A stretch of DNA of 64,000 nt, taken from assembly GCF_004295125.1 (NCBI RefSeq), contig NZ_CP036170.1:2296501-2360500 (forward strand). The letters are read 5' to 3'. This document shows, piece after piece, positions 1-7,803 of the stretch (positions are counted from its first letter, which is position 1; every line of letters begins with the position of its first letter). A program made the translations under genes and the position numbers. The notes beneath the pieces are model-generated. The model ran no database searches and was not told the DNA's origin. It saw only the letters and a program-made list of their open reading frames with translations. Source of the stretch: [Clostridium] scindens ATCC 35704 (lineage in GTDB: Bacteria; Bacillota; Clostridia; Lachnospirales; Lachnospiraceae).

Positions 1-152
1 TTTTGTGATGGACCATGCTGCAAGCGGCGTAAAAGGGGGGATGAAGAAAATGGTCCGTGGATTTGCAGCGGGATGCCTTCCAGATTCGAAATTATGCTCG
101 TCGGAGGAATGTATGTTATAGTAGTAGCAGGTAAGTAAAAGGGAGGAAGACG

Positions 153-1061
153 ATGAAGATTGACAGACTGATCGGTATATTATCAATATTGCTGCAGCAG
201 CAGCGGGTGACGGCTCCTTATCTTGCAGAGCGGTTCGAGGTCTCCAGGCGTACGATCAACAGGGATATCGAAGACTTGTGCAAGGCCGGAATTCCGCTAG
301 TGACCGTGCAGGGCGCAAATGGCGGCATATCAATCATGGAAGGATACAGGCTGAATCGGACCCTTCTTACATCTTCGGATATGCAGGCGATCCTTGCCGG
401 GCTTCGCAGCCTGGACAGCGTATCCGGTACCAGCAGGTATCAGCAGCTGATGGATAAGCTGGAGGTGAATCATACGACGCTTGCTTCCAACAGCCATATT
501 CTGATCGACCTGTCCTCCTACTACAAGTCCACCCTGGCGCCGAAGATCGAATTGATCCAGGATGCCATTGAGGGAAGACATTATATCCAGTTTGACTATT
601 ATGCGCCAGGCGGGGAGGGCGGTCGGTTGATCGAGCCTTATCTTTTGGTCTTCCAGTGGGCCTCCTGGTATGTGTGGGGATGGTGCACGAAGCGGGAAGA
701 TTACCGGCTGTTCAAGTTAAACCGGATGCTGGAATTAAAGGTCGCAGGAGAGCAGTTTGAAGAACGCGATCTTCCCAAGTACGAGCCAAAGGTGGAGGCG
801 GCATATCCTTTTGAAATCTCGGTGTCGGCCGTGTTCGAGCCGGAGATGAAGTGGAGGCTGATCGAAGAATATGGCGTGGACAGTTTCAGAATCAGGGAGG
901 ATGGGAAGCTGCAGTTTCAATTTTATTTTCATGACAAGGAGAATCTGTTTAGTTGGCTGCTTACATTCGGCGATAAGGTGGAATTATTAGAGCCGGAAGG
1001 CCTTCGGGAGGAAATCCGGCTGCTGGCAGAAAATATCGGCAAAAAGTATAAGAAGAATTAG
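153..1061 (+). CDS. WYL-domain transcriptional regulator (YafY/HTH_11 type)
   Basis: DNA-binding regulator of 302 residues. Residues 4-50 form an HTH_11 winged helix (SRRTINRDIEDL is the recognition region). Residues about 134-193 form a WYL ligand-sensing domain, and the remainder fits the WCX extension. Length and order match the YafY family. The ATG follows a GGGAGGAAG ribosome binding site. The first 152 bases of the window hold only the gene's upstream region; I recognise no gene there. A palindrome just after the stop (1063-1086) followed by a GyrI-like effector-domain remnant is the arrangement often seen for WYL regulators that control a neighbouring effector-binding protein. Family is clear; target and ligand are inferred. 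Confidence 0.9.
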   Translation: MKIDRLIGILSILLQQQRVTAPYLAERFEVSRRTINRDIEDLCKAGIPLVTVQGANGGISIMEGYRLNRTLLTSSDMQAILAGLRSLDSVSGTSRYQQLMDKLEVNHTTLASNSHILIDLSSYYKSTLAPKIELIQDAIEGRHYIQFDYYAPGGEGGRLIEPYLLVFQWASWYVWGWCTKREDYRLFKLNRMLELKVAGEQFEERDLPKYEPKVEAAYPFEISVSAVFEPEMKWRLIEEYGVDSFRIREDGKLQFQFYFHDKENLFSWLLTFGDKVELLEPEGLREEIRLLAENIGKKYKKN

Positions 1062-1062
1062 A

Positions 1063-1086
1063 AACATGACACATAGGTGTCGTGTT
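1063..1086. promoter_or_regulatory. Near-perfect palindrome, candidate WYL-regulator operator
   Basis: Arms AACATGACAC and GTGTCGTGTT separated by ATAG; nine of ten positions pair. It lies between the regulator's stop codon and the next (broken) reading frame, so it is well placed to be bound by the upstream WYL protein. Binding is inferred. Confidence 0.55.
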
Positions 1087-1133
1087 AGGCGTGATATGCT
1101 TGTCATAAATAAAGAAAGCAAGAGGAAAACAGC

Positions 1134-1363
1134 ATGGATTATGAAATAGTGGAACTGAAAGAAAAGGCGTGACGGCGATGACGATCCCGGGAGGCAGATA
1201 TGCCCGATTCGTTGTCTATGGAGACATGCAGGCAGCTGTGGCAAGATTCTGGCAGGAACTTTGGGAGATGGATCTTGACCGGGCCTTTACCTATGATTTT
1301 GAAGAATACCAGGATGACAGTATGGAGGAGACTTGTATCCATATGTATATCGCGCTGAATTAG
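1134..1363 (+). pseudogene. GyrI-like / AraC effector-binding domain protein, internally deleted
   Basis: A start after AGAGGAAAAC opens a 12-codon frame (MDYEIVELKEKA) that ends in TGA at 1170. The sequence then resumes, in another frame from 1169, as the C-terminal part of an effector-binding domain (MTIPGGRYARF, then FWQELWEMDL and a CIHMYIAL end). An intact family member has roughly 80 residues between these parts, so an out-of-frame internal deletion is the simplest reading. The C-terminal 64 codons alone are unlikely to fold. Family assignment is from recall of the domain's pattern. Confidence 0.7.
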
Positions 1364-1378
1364 AGGAGGTAGCGTATA

Positions 1379-1735
1379 ATGGCTTCCAGCAAAGAGTTTG
1401 TTCATTATGTAGAAGAGCAGTTAACAGATGCAGGAGAGATTACGTGCCGGAAGATGTTCGGAGAATATGGAATCTACTGCAATGGCAAGATTATAGGAGT
1501 GATCTGTGACGATCAATTGTTCCTCAAGATTACGGAAGCAGGAAGGCGCATCTGTCCGGATGGAGAGGAAGCGCCCCCATATGAAGGTGCAAAGCCGTAT
1601 CTGCTGATAGATGATATTGATGACCGTGGTTTTATGACGAGGTTGGCGCAGGCAGTCTATGAAGAATTACCGGAGCCGAAGCCGAAAAAGGCAAAGAGAA
1701 AAGGGGGACAAGAAAATGGAAAAAATGGATTATAA
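1379..1735 (+). CDS. TfoX N-terminal domain protein
   Basis: 118 residues. The whole protein is a single TfoX_N domain (KMFGEYGIYCNGKIIGVICDDQ and a PYEGAKPYLLIDD segment), followed by a lysine-rich tail. ATG follows GAGGAGGT with good spacing. Its 3' end overlaps the next gene by 20 bases in another frame, implying translational coupling. Stand-alone TfoX_N proteins are common in Firmicutes and are not competence regulators in the Haemophilus sense; their role is not settled. The neighbouring GyrI-like protein suggests a shared small-molecule or stress response. Confidence 0.85.
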   Translation: MASSKEFVHYVEEQLTDAGEITCRKMFGEYGIYCNGKIIGVICDDQLFLKITEAGRRICPDGEEAPPYEGAKPYLLIDDIDDRGFMTRLAQAVYEELPEPKPKKAKRKGGQENGKNGL

Positions 1736-2360
1736 GAAGGCATATAAGGATCTGTATATGCCCAAGAAGAAGCCTTCCGCTATTCAGGTGCCAAAGATGA
1801 CGTTTATCATGGTGGATGGCAGAGGGAATCCGAATACATCAAATGATTATGAGGACGCCCTGGAAATTCTCTATGGCCTGTCTTTTACCATTAAGATGAG
1901 TAAGATGAGCGGCCGACAGCCGGAAGGATATTTCGAGTATGTGGTTCCGCCGCTGGAAGGCCTGTGGTGGGCGGATGACTGTGCCTTTGACGGCAGGAAT
2001 ATTACGGATAAAGACAAGTTCTGCTGGACTTCTATGATCCGGCAGCCGGAGTTTGTAACGTCAGAAGTATTTGAGTGGGCCAAGGCGGAACTTAAGAAGA
2101 AAAAACCAGAGATTGATTTTACAAAGACCAGGCTTGAGACTTGGGAAGAAGGGCTGTGCTGCCAGATTATGCATATAGGTCCATATGATAATGAGCCGGC
2201 AACGATAGAGGTTTTGGAAGAGTATATCCAGGCATCCGGGTATATTACGGATATTTCAGATCAGAGATGGCATCATGAGATCTATCTGGGAGACCCCAGG
2301 AGGACAAAGCCGGAGAATCTCAAGACGGTGATACGACACCCCATCAGACAGGAGGCATAG
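1716..2360 (+). CDS. GyrI-like small-molecule-binding domain protein
   Basis: 214 residues from the ATG at 1716, which has an AAGGGGG ribosome binding site; an upstream in-frame ATG at 1659 lies inside the TfoX gene and would add a basic tail foreign to the family. The protein carries the features of the long GyrI-like (CD1108-type) family: KMTFIMVDGRGNPNTS near the start, YFEYVVPPLEGLWW in the middle, and a C-terminal HHEIYLGDPRR segment. Such proteins bind hydrophobic or cationic compounds. Function beyond ligand binding is unknown. Confidence 0.85.
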   Translation: MEKMDYKKAYKDLYMPKKKPSAIQVPKMTFIMVDGRGNPNTSNDYEDALEILYGLSFTIKMSKMSGRQPEGYFEYVVPPLEGLWWADDCAFDGRNITDKDKFCWTSMIRQPEFVTSEVFEWAKAELKKKKPEIDFTKTRLETWEEGLCCQIMHIGPYDNEPATIEVLEEYIQASGYITDISDQRWHHEIYLGDPRRTKPENLKTVIRHPIRQEA

Positions 2361-2591
2361 AATTTATCAGGATTACGAAGGAAAGTCTGGAAAAGGAGCA
2401 CATCTGCTGTGCGATTTCCGGTAATAAAGACTGCCAGGTGGCTTCAAAAAAGCAGTGGCTGTCAAAACGATTCCAGGAAGGACATGCCCATTTGCCTTCA
2501 CATCCTACTGCCTGTTTTATGACGGAAAGTTTCTGACCAATGAGATTCTATCGGAAAAGAAGTTTGAAAAGATTGCAAAACGTCGGGCATG
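2357..2591 (+). pseudogene. GNAT acetyltransferase with YoaP-like domain, degraded
   Basis: An AGGAGG sits just before an ATA codon at 2357, followed by a frame reading EFIRITKESLEKEHICCAIS, the start of GNAT/YoaP proteins. The frame runs out at a TGA near 2534, and the family C-terminus appears in another frame (CLFYDGKFLTNEILSEKKFEKIAK) ending at 2591. Most of the catalytic domain between them is missing. The ATA may be a mutated ATG. Together this is an internally deleted, dead gene. Family named from recalled sequence similarity. Confidence 0.65.
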
Positions 2592-2683
2592 AGGGCCGTG
2601 TGGTCTCTGCGCCGGCGCTGTTTTATGTATGGGCTTTAGCCTGTTCAGGGCATTGGAGGTTTTCGTGTTGGTATGAATCGACA

Positions 2684-2800
2684 ATGAAACAGCTTGCAAT
2701 GTATCGGGATATAGAAATATCTGAAAGACAGATAGAAGCAGGGCAGGTAAAAGATGCAAGAATGGCACTTAAAGAAATGAGGACGAAATATGGGTTATAA
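2684..2800 (+). pseudogene. Antitoxin C-terminal remnant (RelB/Phd-like)
   Basis: 38 codons from an ATG at 2684 reading MKQLAMYRDIEISERQIEAG and ending in a KEMRTKYGL tail, which resembles the C-terminal, toxin-wrapping part of small antitoxins. It overlaps the following ParE/RelE-like toxin start by 11 bases, as antitoxin-toxin pairs do. The DNA-binding N-terminal half is absent; upstream codons in the same frame do not resemble an antitoxin. It could still be translated as a short peptide. Confidence 0.5.
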
Positions 2801-2964
2801 ATTGAATGTTACAGAGCATGCAGAAGAGTTGCTTGATCATCTTGTGTATCATTTGATTTATCGTTTGAAGAATAAAGAAGTTGCAAGACATTTATTAGAT
2901 AGTATATATTGTAAATGTAGTTGGCATTTTTCATCAGTTGGAGAACTATCAGAGCAAATTATAG
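2790..2964 (+). pseudogene. RelE/ParE-family toxin, internally deleted
   Basis: Starts as a typical plasmid-stabilisation toxin (MGYKLNVTEHAEELLDHLVY, then RLKNKEVARHLLDSI). About 38 codons in, the sequence jumps to the family C-terminus in a different frame: VVGIFHQLENYQSKL then TAG at 2962. The central catalytic strands are missing, so the toxin is inactive. The frame of the 5' part reads on to 2984 as unrelated residues. Bases 2965-3141 hold no recognisable gene; one frame there ends GVLAGGALIDTKEKSHMG, which I cannot place. Confidence 0.7.
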
Positions 2965-3141
2965 TAAACGATTGGAAAAGATGAAGAATTGGATCAATCG
3001 GCATCGAGCTTGGTGTAGAAGGAGTACTCGCAGGAGGCGCCCTGATAGACACCAAAGAGAAATCGCATATGGGTTAATTAAGGACAAACTACAGTTTGTA
3101 TGCCTTGTGATGGGCGTATCAATAAAGGAGGAGGTGTTTCT

Positions 3142-3747
3142 ATGACAGAATTAGAAAAATGTATGTCGGGGGAAGTTTATAATTGTCATGACGAAGTCTT
3201 TCTGCAATATAAGAAGCAGGCGAAAGAGATGCTTGACATTTATAACAGATTAACTTATGACCAAAAAGAAGAGAAGAAAGAAATTCTACATAAACTATTT
3301 GGCAGGATCGGAACAAATGTGTCAGTAGGGGCCCCATTTTTGTGCGATTATGGATGTAATATTTTTACTGGCAGCAATGTGTCAATCAATATGAACTGCT
3401 CATTTATAGATTGTAATCAGATAAAAATCGGCAATAATGTTATGATTGCTTCAAACGTGCAGATATATACGGCAACGCATCCGGTAGAACTGGTGGAACG
3501 TTTAACATCAGATTGGACGCCGGAGAGTGGAAAGCACTTCTGCCAGGTGTATGCGCTGCCTGTTGAGATTGGAGATGGATGCTGGATCGGCGGAGGCGTC
3601 ATCATTCTCCCCGGGATTAAGATCGGGGCAGGCAGTGTGATTGGAGCCGGCAGCGTTGTGACTCATGATGTACCGCCCAATTATGTGGCAGCCGGAAACC
3701 CGTGCAGAGTGATACGCAGAATTAACGAGGAATCAGAGCATGATTAA
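3142..3747 (+). CDS. Maltose/galactoside O-acetyltransferase family (LbH hexapeptide)
   Basis: 201 residues from the ATG at 3142, preceded by AAAGGAGGAGGTG; this start gives the family's usual MTELEKCMSGEVYNCHDEVF beginning. The N-terminal mac domain (about 1-55) is followed by left-handed beta-helix hexapeptide repeats (IKIGNNVMIA, VEIGDGCWIGGG, GAGSVIGAGSVV). The catalytic histidine lies in TATHPVE. Acetyl-CoA-dependent O-acetylation of a sugar is the family reaction; the acceptor is unknown. It overlaps the start of a HAD fragment (ATG at 3740). Confidence 0.92.
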   Translation: MTELEKCMSGEVYNCHDEVFLQYKKQAKEMLDIYNRLTYDQKEEKKEILHKLFGRIGTNVSVGAPFLCDYGCNIFTGSNVSINMNCSFIDCNQIKIGNNVMIASNVQIYTATHPVELVERLTSDWTPESGKHFCQVYALPVEIGDGCWIGGGVIILPGIKIGAGSVIGAGSVVTHDVPPNYVAAGNPCRVIRRINEESEHD

Positions 3748-3802
3748 ATTAGTGGTATTTGACTTGGATGGAAAGTATGAAGGCATCATCCCCAAAAGTT
3801 AG
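3740..3802 (+). pseudogene. HAD-family hydrolase, N-terminal stub
   Basis: An ATG overlapping the end of the acetyltransferase opens MIKLVVFDLDGKYEGIIPKS and then stops. The first eleven residues are motif I of a HAD phosphatase (FDLDG, with the nucleophilic and acid aspartates), but everything after is missing or unrelated. The following 160 bases, up to the next gene at 3965, hold no frame I recognise. Deletion remnant. Confidence 0.6.
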
Positions 3803-3964
3803 CTTGGCCGGATTTCTTCAGGTAAATGGGCTTTACTTAGATGATCATCGGACAGGTTCAGCATATTTCTGTTGAGAAAGAATATGCACAGGGTTATGAA
3901 CAACGATATGGCAAAGATGGATTTAGGAAGGCCTATAGGAATTTATATGGAGGAATCAACGAAT

Positions 3965-4504
3965 ATGAAAATATATATTGCGTTTCTGCGCGGCATTAAT
4001 ATAAGTGGTAAAAATAAGGTTCCAATGGCTGAATTAAAGAAAGCCTTTGAAGAACTTGGGGGTGGAGCAGTTAAGACATATCTGAACAGTGGAAATGTGA
4101 TTTTTTCAAGTGGTGAAGATAATATAGGGAGTCTTACAAGCCGGATCGAGGTAATGATAAAAGATCGGTTTGGTCTGGATATACCGGTTTTCGTCATATC
4201 AAAAGAAGATCTTGAAGATATTTTGCAGCATGCACCTGACTGGTGGGGTGACGAAAATAAGGAAATCTATGATAATTTAATTTTTATTATGCCTCCTGCT
4301 ACATTTGCCGAATTATGGGGTGAGATCGGAGAACCCAAGGAGGGCTTGGAAAAGATTAAGGATTATAAGGAAACGGTATTCTGGTCTTTCAGCCGGAAGG
4401 ATTATCAAAAAACAAACTGGTGGCCAAAGACAGCAAGCACGAACATTAGCAGAAAACTGACAATCAGAACGGCAAACACCATCAGAAAGATAGTTGGAAT
4501 GTAA
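3965..4504 (+). CDS. DUF1697 family protein
   Basis: 179 residues starting MKIYIAFLRGINISGKNKVP, the standard opening of DUF1697; longer in-frame extension to 3872 is rejected because it is unlike the family. Other family features seen are YLNSGNVIFSS, the WWGDENKEIYDNLIFI segment and a closing SFSRKDYQKTNWW motif. Intact DUF1697 proteins are about this length. Biochemical role is unknown. The gene sits among decayed genes but itself looks intact. Confidence 0.85.
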   Translation: MKIYIAFLRGINISGKNKVPMAELKKAFEELGGGAVKTYLNSGNVIFSSGEDNIGSLTSRIEVMIKDRFGLDIPVFVISKEDLEDILQHAPDWWGDENKEIYDNLIFIMPPATFAELWGEIGEPKEGLEKIKDYKETVFWSFSRKDYQKTNWWPKTASTNISRKLTIRTANTIRKIVGM

Positions 4505-4653
4505 TTGCTTTACAGATTCCGGGGTTAGCAGGAGTTTATGGGATTCTCTGCTTTGGGATGGGGCTCACATTGCGGGATGGGAAAAGGGAATATTTCTATA
4601 AACAGTTGGACCTTCTGTTTCCAGGTATGAAAGAACGATATATACAACAATGA
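4504..4653 (+). pseudogene. C-terminal fragment of a SPL-like radical SAM protein
   Basis: Overlapping the DUF1697 stop, one frame reads GILCFGMGLTLRDGKREYF and LDLLFPGMKERY before TGA at 4651. This resembles the C-terminus of the SplB-like radical SAM family (TLRDG...REYFY...LFPG..ERY). No start codon, CxxxCxxC cluster or upstream domain remains. Family assignment is from memory and tentative. Confidence 0.45.
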
Positions 4654-4742
4654 ATAGTTTGGCAGAGGAAAATTTTACAGTCTACAGATGGTAACGCAGA
4701 AATGATTTCCGTTGGTTCGGGAAGTTCCTCAAAATTAAGAAA

Positions 4743-4779
4743 AAGCAGCGTAACATACGTTTGTACATTACGCTGCTTA
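4743..4779 (-). terminator. Intrinsic terminator of the ferritin gene
   Basis: Inverted repeat AAGCAGCGTAA / TTACGCTGCTT with a 14-base loop. On the minus strand it is followed by a T-rich tract (complement of the A-run at 4738-4744), 40 bases beyond the ferritin stop codon. Confidence 0.75.
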
Positions 4780-4817
4780 TTATATAACGAAAGAATTTTC
4801 CCGCTGGCCTGGCACTG

Positions 4818-5330
4818 TTATAAAACTAAAGAGGGCGCGGAATATACCCTTGCAGCCAGTTCGGAATCCAGCATATAGAGGCTTCTGGAGTCATGGCCGA
4901 AGAGGTTGAACTTGGTAATCAGATCATCCGCATTCTTCTCTTCCTCACCCTGTTCCTTTACAAACCAGTCTAGGAACTGCATGGTCCGGAAATCCTTCTG
5001 CGCATAGGCAGCGTCATAGATGGCGTGAATCAGGCTGGTGACAAACTGCTCATGCTCAAGGCCCGCTTTTAGAGGATCTTCAAATCCGGCCAGAACAGCA
5101 TCAGGCTTATCGATAGATTCCAGTGTTACTTTCTCCCCGTTATTCTGTAGATATTGAATGAAAAGCATGGCATGGTCGCGTTCTTCCTGTGCCTGGATAT
5201 TATACCAGTTCGCGAATCCATCCAGCCCTTGGTCTTTATAGTAATTGGCGAAATCCAGATATAGGTAGGCGGAATAGAATTCCTTATTAACCTGCGTGTT
5301 TAATAATTCAGCTACTTTTGGATCTAACAT
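4818..5330 (-). CDS. ftnA: Ferritin (non-haem, FtnA-like)
   Basis: 170 residues with the four-helix ferritin fold. Ferroxidase residues are visible: Glu in NKEFYSAYLYLDFA, the EERDHAM motif, and a later Glu/Gln set in LDWFVKEQGEEEKNADDL. It stores iron in the cytoplasm as a 24-mer. The ATG has a strong AGGAGG ribosome binding site. It is monocistronic: own promoter (5379-5407) and own terminator. A palindrome between promoter and gene suggests regulation. Length is typical of bacterial ferritins. Confidence 0.95.
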   Translation of the reverse strand: MLDPKVAELLNTQVNKEFYSAYLYLDFANYYKDQGLDGFANWYNIQAQEERDHAMLFIQYLQNNGEKVTLESIDKPDAVLAGFEDPLKAGLEHEQFVTSLIHAIYDAAYAQKDFRTMQFLDWFVKEQGEEEKNADDLITKFNLFGHDSRSLYMLDSELAARVYSAPSLVL

Positions 5331-5358
5331 ATTGATTTCCTCCTTTAAGTTTAAGGTC

Positions 5359-5373
5359 TGCAGAATTTCTGCA
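5359..5373. promoter_or_regulatory. 15-bp palindrome downstream of the ferritin promoter
   Basis: TGCAGAATTTCTGCA, perfect seven-base arms around one central base, located just downstream of the -10 box. It differs from the PerR (TTATAAT-type) and classic Fur boxes. A repressor operator is plausible but the regulator is unknown. Confidence 0.45.
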
Positions 5374-5378
5374 AATTT

Positions 5379-5407
5379 ATTATAACATTTTAACGGGATG
5401 GTGGCAA
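5379..5407 (-). promoter_or_regulatory. Sigma-A type promoter for ferritin
   Basis: On the minus strand: -35 TTGCCA (5402-5407), 17-base spacer, -10 TATAAT (5379-5384). Suitable distance to the ferritin start at 5330. Confidence 0.7.
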
Positions 5408-5504
5408 TGGGAAGTGTCGGAAGGAAGTGTCGGAAGGAGTAGAAGTGGATTTTCTGATTCTTATATGATACGATATATCCAGAAAAAAGAAGGGGGAAGA
5501 ATTA

Positions 5505-6068
5505 TTGAGACCATCGCAGATAACGGACTGGTGCCATGAGATCATCCGTTCCCAGGCTGCTGCCGGGGGATTCTATATTGATGCCACGATGGGAAATGGA
5601 AAGGATACGCTGATGCTTTGCACGCTGGCCGGAAAGGCCGGAAGCGTGCTGGCTTTTGACATCCAGGATACGGCGCTTCAAGCCACACAGAGGCTCCTGA
5701 AAGAACAGGGATGCCTTGAGCGTGCCAGTCTTATAAAGGACGGACACGAACATATGGACTTGTATGCAGGGGAAGGCACCGCAGATGTCATCTGCTTTAA
5801 CTTCGGGTATCTTCCAGGCGGGAGCCATCACATAGCCACCAGAGCCACAACCAGCGTGGAGGCAATCCAAAAAGGATTAAAGATTCTGAAAAAAGGCGGC
5901 ATGATGAGCCTGTGCATCTACAGCGGAGGAGACACGGGGTTTGAAGAAAAGGAGAGGATACTGGACTATCTCAGGGAACTTCCGGCGCGGGAGTATACGG
6001 TAATCGTAAATGCGTACTATAACCGGGCAAACAACCCTCCAATCCCTGCGTTTATCTTTAAGAATTGA
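5505..6068 (+). CDS. mnmM: Class I SAM-dependent methyltransferase, MnmM/YtqB-like
   Basis: 187 residues starting at a TTG preceded by AAGAAGGGGGAAG. SAM-binding motif I is DATMGNGKDT, followed by VLAFDIQDTALQAT and the family-specific FNFGYLPGG and NPPIPAF segments that mark the YtqB group. In Bacillus subtilis and Staphylococcus this family (MnmM) methylates nm5U34 to mnm5U34 in tRNA, completing the pathway that lacks MnmC in Gram-positives. Function here is by family. It is transcribed separately from mgtE, which has its own promoter. Confidence 0.85.
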   Translation: MRPSQITDWCHEIIRSQAAAGGFYIDATMGNGKDTLMLCTLAGKAGSVLAFDIQDTALQATQRLLKEQGCLERASLIKDGHEHMDLYAGEGTADVICFNFGYLPGGSHHIATRATTSVEAIQKGLKILKKGGMMSLCIYSGGDTGFEEKERILDYLRELPAREYTVIVNAYYNRANNPPIPAFIFKN

Positions 6069-6100
6069 CGCTAAAAGCAGGGAGTTTTACGGGAAAGGGT

Positions 6101-6129
6101 TTGACATTTCAGGAAGATTGAAGTATGCT
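6101..6129 (+). promoter_or_regulatory. Sigma-A type promoter for the mgtE leader
   Basis: -35 TTGACA (6101-6106), 17-base spacer, -10 TATGCT (6124-6129). It would start a leader of about 275 bases upstream of mgtE. Confidence 0.7.
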
Positions 6130-6135
6130 TAAAAG

Positions 6136-6411
6136 GTCCAAAGAATCATAGATCAATATATCCAGGAAAGGAAGGCGAGATTATGGACGGTAATTCGGCG
6201 CGAAGTTGTAGCTTTACAATGACAATCGGATACGGGAACACCATAAGTATGCCTTCTTTTAGGATTTACTGTAGGGAGAGGAGGACTCTCCTTCGATAAA
6301 TGCCTTTTCATCTGAAGGTTTGATTTTGCGTGCTGCCATATCCGGTTGGAGATGGCAGTATTTTTATGCCCGAATGCGCGAAAATAACATTTCAGACAGG
6401 AGGCAGAGACA
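6136..6411 (+). ncRNA. Structured mgtE 5' leader with intrinsic terminator, candidate riboswitch
   Basis: The long gap before mgtE folds by eye into nested elements. GGAAGGC (about 6170-6176) pairs with GCCTTC (6251-6256), TTATGG (6181-6186) with CCATAA (6241-6246), and a TTGTA-GCTT-TACAA hairpin lies inside. GGAGAG/CTCTCC follows near 6275-6291. The leader ends in a strong hairpin, CTGCCATATCC-GGTT-GGAGATGGCAG (6333-6358), with a T-rich run directly after it. Attenuation control is therefore likely. I do not recognise the M-box (ykoK) consensus or another named class. Confidence 0.5.
6333..6365 (+). terminator. Attenuator terminator in the mgtE leader
   Basis: 11-base stem with one mismatch, GGTT loop, followed by TATTTTTAT. 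It lies 46 bases before mgtE and downstream of the promoter, so it would abort transcription unless an alternative fold forms. Confidence 0.7.
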
Positions 6412-7746
6412 ATGGCAAAGAGTATTTTATTAGAATTATTAGAGGCGAGAAACTACAAAGAATTAAAGAGACTGATGGGAGAGTATAACCCGGTGGATCT
6501 GGCAGAACTTTTGATGGAATTAAACGACCGGGATCTGGCAATCGTATTCCGGATGATTGAGAAGGATAAGGCAGCAGAAGTATTTTCCTATATGGACGAT
6601 GACCAGAGGCAGACACTTCTTGACTGCTTTACCAGCCAGGAGATCAAGCATATCCTGGACTCCATGTATACGGACGACGCGGTAGATCTGCTGGAAGATA
6701 TGCCGGCCAATGTAGTCAATAAGCTGCTGGATCAGGTGAGCAAGGATACGCGTGCGGATATCAACCGGCTTTTAAATTACCCGGAGGATAGTGCGGGAAG
6801 CATTATGACGGTAGAGTATGTGGATCTGTCCCCAGACATGACGGTAAGGCAGGCCCTGCAAAAGATCCGTACCATCGGAATCCACAGTGAGACGGTGTAT
6901 ACCTGCTATGTGATCGTCCAGAGGAAGCTGGTTGGCATTATTACGGCACAGGCGCTGATGACCAATGATGAGGATGTACAGGTGAAAGATTTGATGGAAG
7001 AGAATTTTATCTTTATCCGGACCACCGACGACAGGGAAGATGCAGCCAAACTCTTCCGCAGATATGGACTGATCGCAATACCAGTACTGGATAAGGAAGG
7101 ATTTATCGTAGGAATCGTAACCTTTGATGATGCTATCGGGGTTCTGACGGAAGAGACTACCGAGGATATCCACAAAATGGCTGCGATCTCTTCCAGCGAA
7201 GAGTCTTATCTTAAGACATCCGTATTCCAGCATGCGAAGAACCGTATTCCGTGGCTGCTGATCCTGATGTTCTCGGCGACGATCACAGGAGCGATCATCA
7301 CGAAGTATGAGAATGCATTCCAGGTGGTCCCAATCCTGGTGTCCTTTATTCCCATGCTGATGGATACAGGCGGAAATTGCGGCTCGCAGAGTTCAACGCT
7401 GGTGATCCGGGGGCTGGCGGTGGATGAACTGCATTTTTCAGATTTCTTCTCCATCGTGTGGAAGGAATTCCGCGTATCCCTGATCGTAGGAATTGTGCTG
7501 GCAGCGGTCAACGGCGTAAGGATATACTTGGTATATGGCGGCGATGTGCAGTTGGCGATGGTGGTTGCGGCTTCGCTGATAGGAACGATCGTGGTGGCCA
7601 AGATGGTAGGCTGCATGCTGCCAATTTTTGCAAAGCAGCTGCATCTTGACCCGGCAATCATGGCATCCCCTTTGATTACGACGATCGTAGATACCTGCTC
7701 TATCATGATATATTTCCGTATAGCGACCCTTGTATTCCGACTTTAG
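6412..7746 (+). CDS. mgtE: Magnesium transporter MgtE
   Basis: 444 residues. Order: cytoplasmic MgtE_N superhelix (about 10-125), tandem CBS domains (about 126-250) that gate the channel by Mg2+ binding, a plug helix, then five membrane segments (about 275-444). The pore signature MDTGGNCGSQSSTL begins at residue 317. Length is normal. ATG follows ACAGGAGG. It acts as a homodimeric Mg2+ channel in the plasma membrane. The structured, terminator-bearing leader suggests control by an RNA switch. No co-transcribed neighbour is evident. Confidence 0.95.
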   Translation: MAKSILLELLEARNYKELKRLMGEYNPVDLAELLMELNDRDLAIVFRMIEKDKAAEVFSYMDDDQRQTLLDCFTSQEIKHILDSMYTDDAVDLLEDMPANVVNKLLDQVSKDTRADINRLLNYPEDSAGSIMTVEYVDLSPDMTVRQALQKIRTIGIHSETVYTCYVIVQRKLVGIITAQALMTNDEDVQVKDLMEENFIFIRTTDDREDAAKLFRRYGLIAIPVLDKEGFIVGIVTFDDAIGVLTEETTEDIHKMAAISSSEESYLKTSVFQHAKNRIPWLLILMFSATITGAIITKYENAFQVVPILVSFIPMLMDTGGNCGSQSSTLVIRGLAVDELHFSDFFSIVWKEFRVSLIVGIVLAAVNGVRIYLVYGGDVQLAMVVAASLIGTIVVAKMVGCMLPIFAKQLHLDPAIMASPLITTIVDTCSIMIYFRIATLVFRL

Positions 7747-7803
7747 GATTGCGTCCGTCTATATCTTTGCTACATGGCAGCAGGATTCCTCCTGAAGGGA
7801 GAA

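Noticed and set aside
1379-1735. Competence regulator TfoX/Sxy
   Set aside because: Only the N-terminal domain is present, in a Firmicute context; such proteins have no shown link to competence.
6136-6332. M-box (ykoK) magnesium riboswitch before mgtE
   Set aside because: The conserved M-box segments as I remember them are not present. Kept as an unclassified leader.
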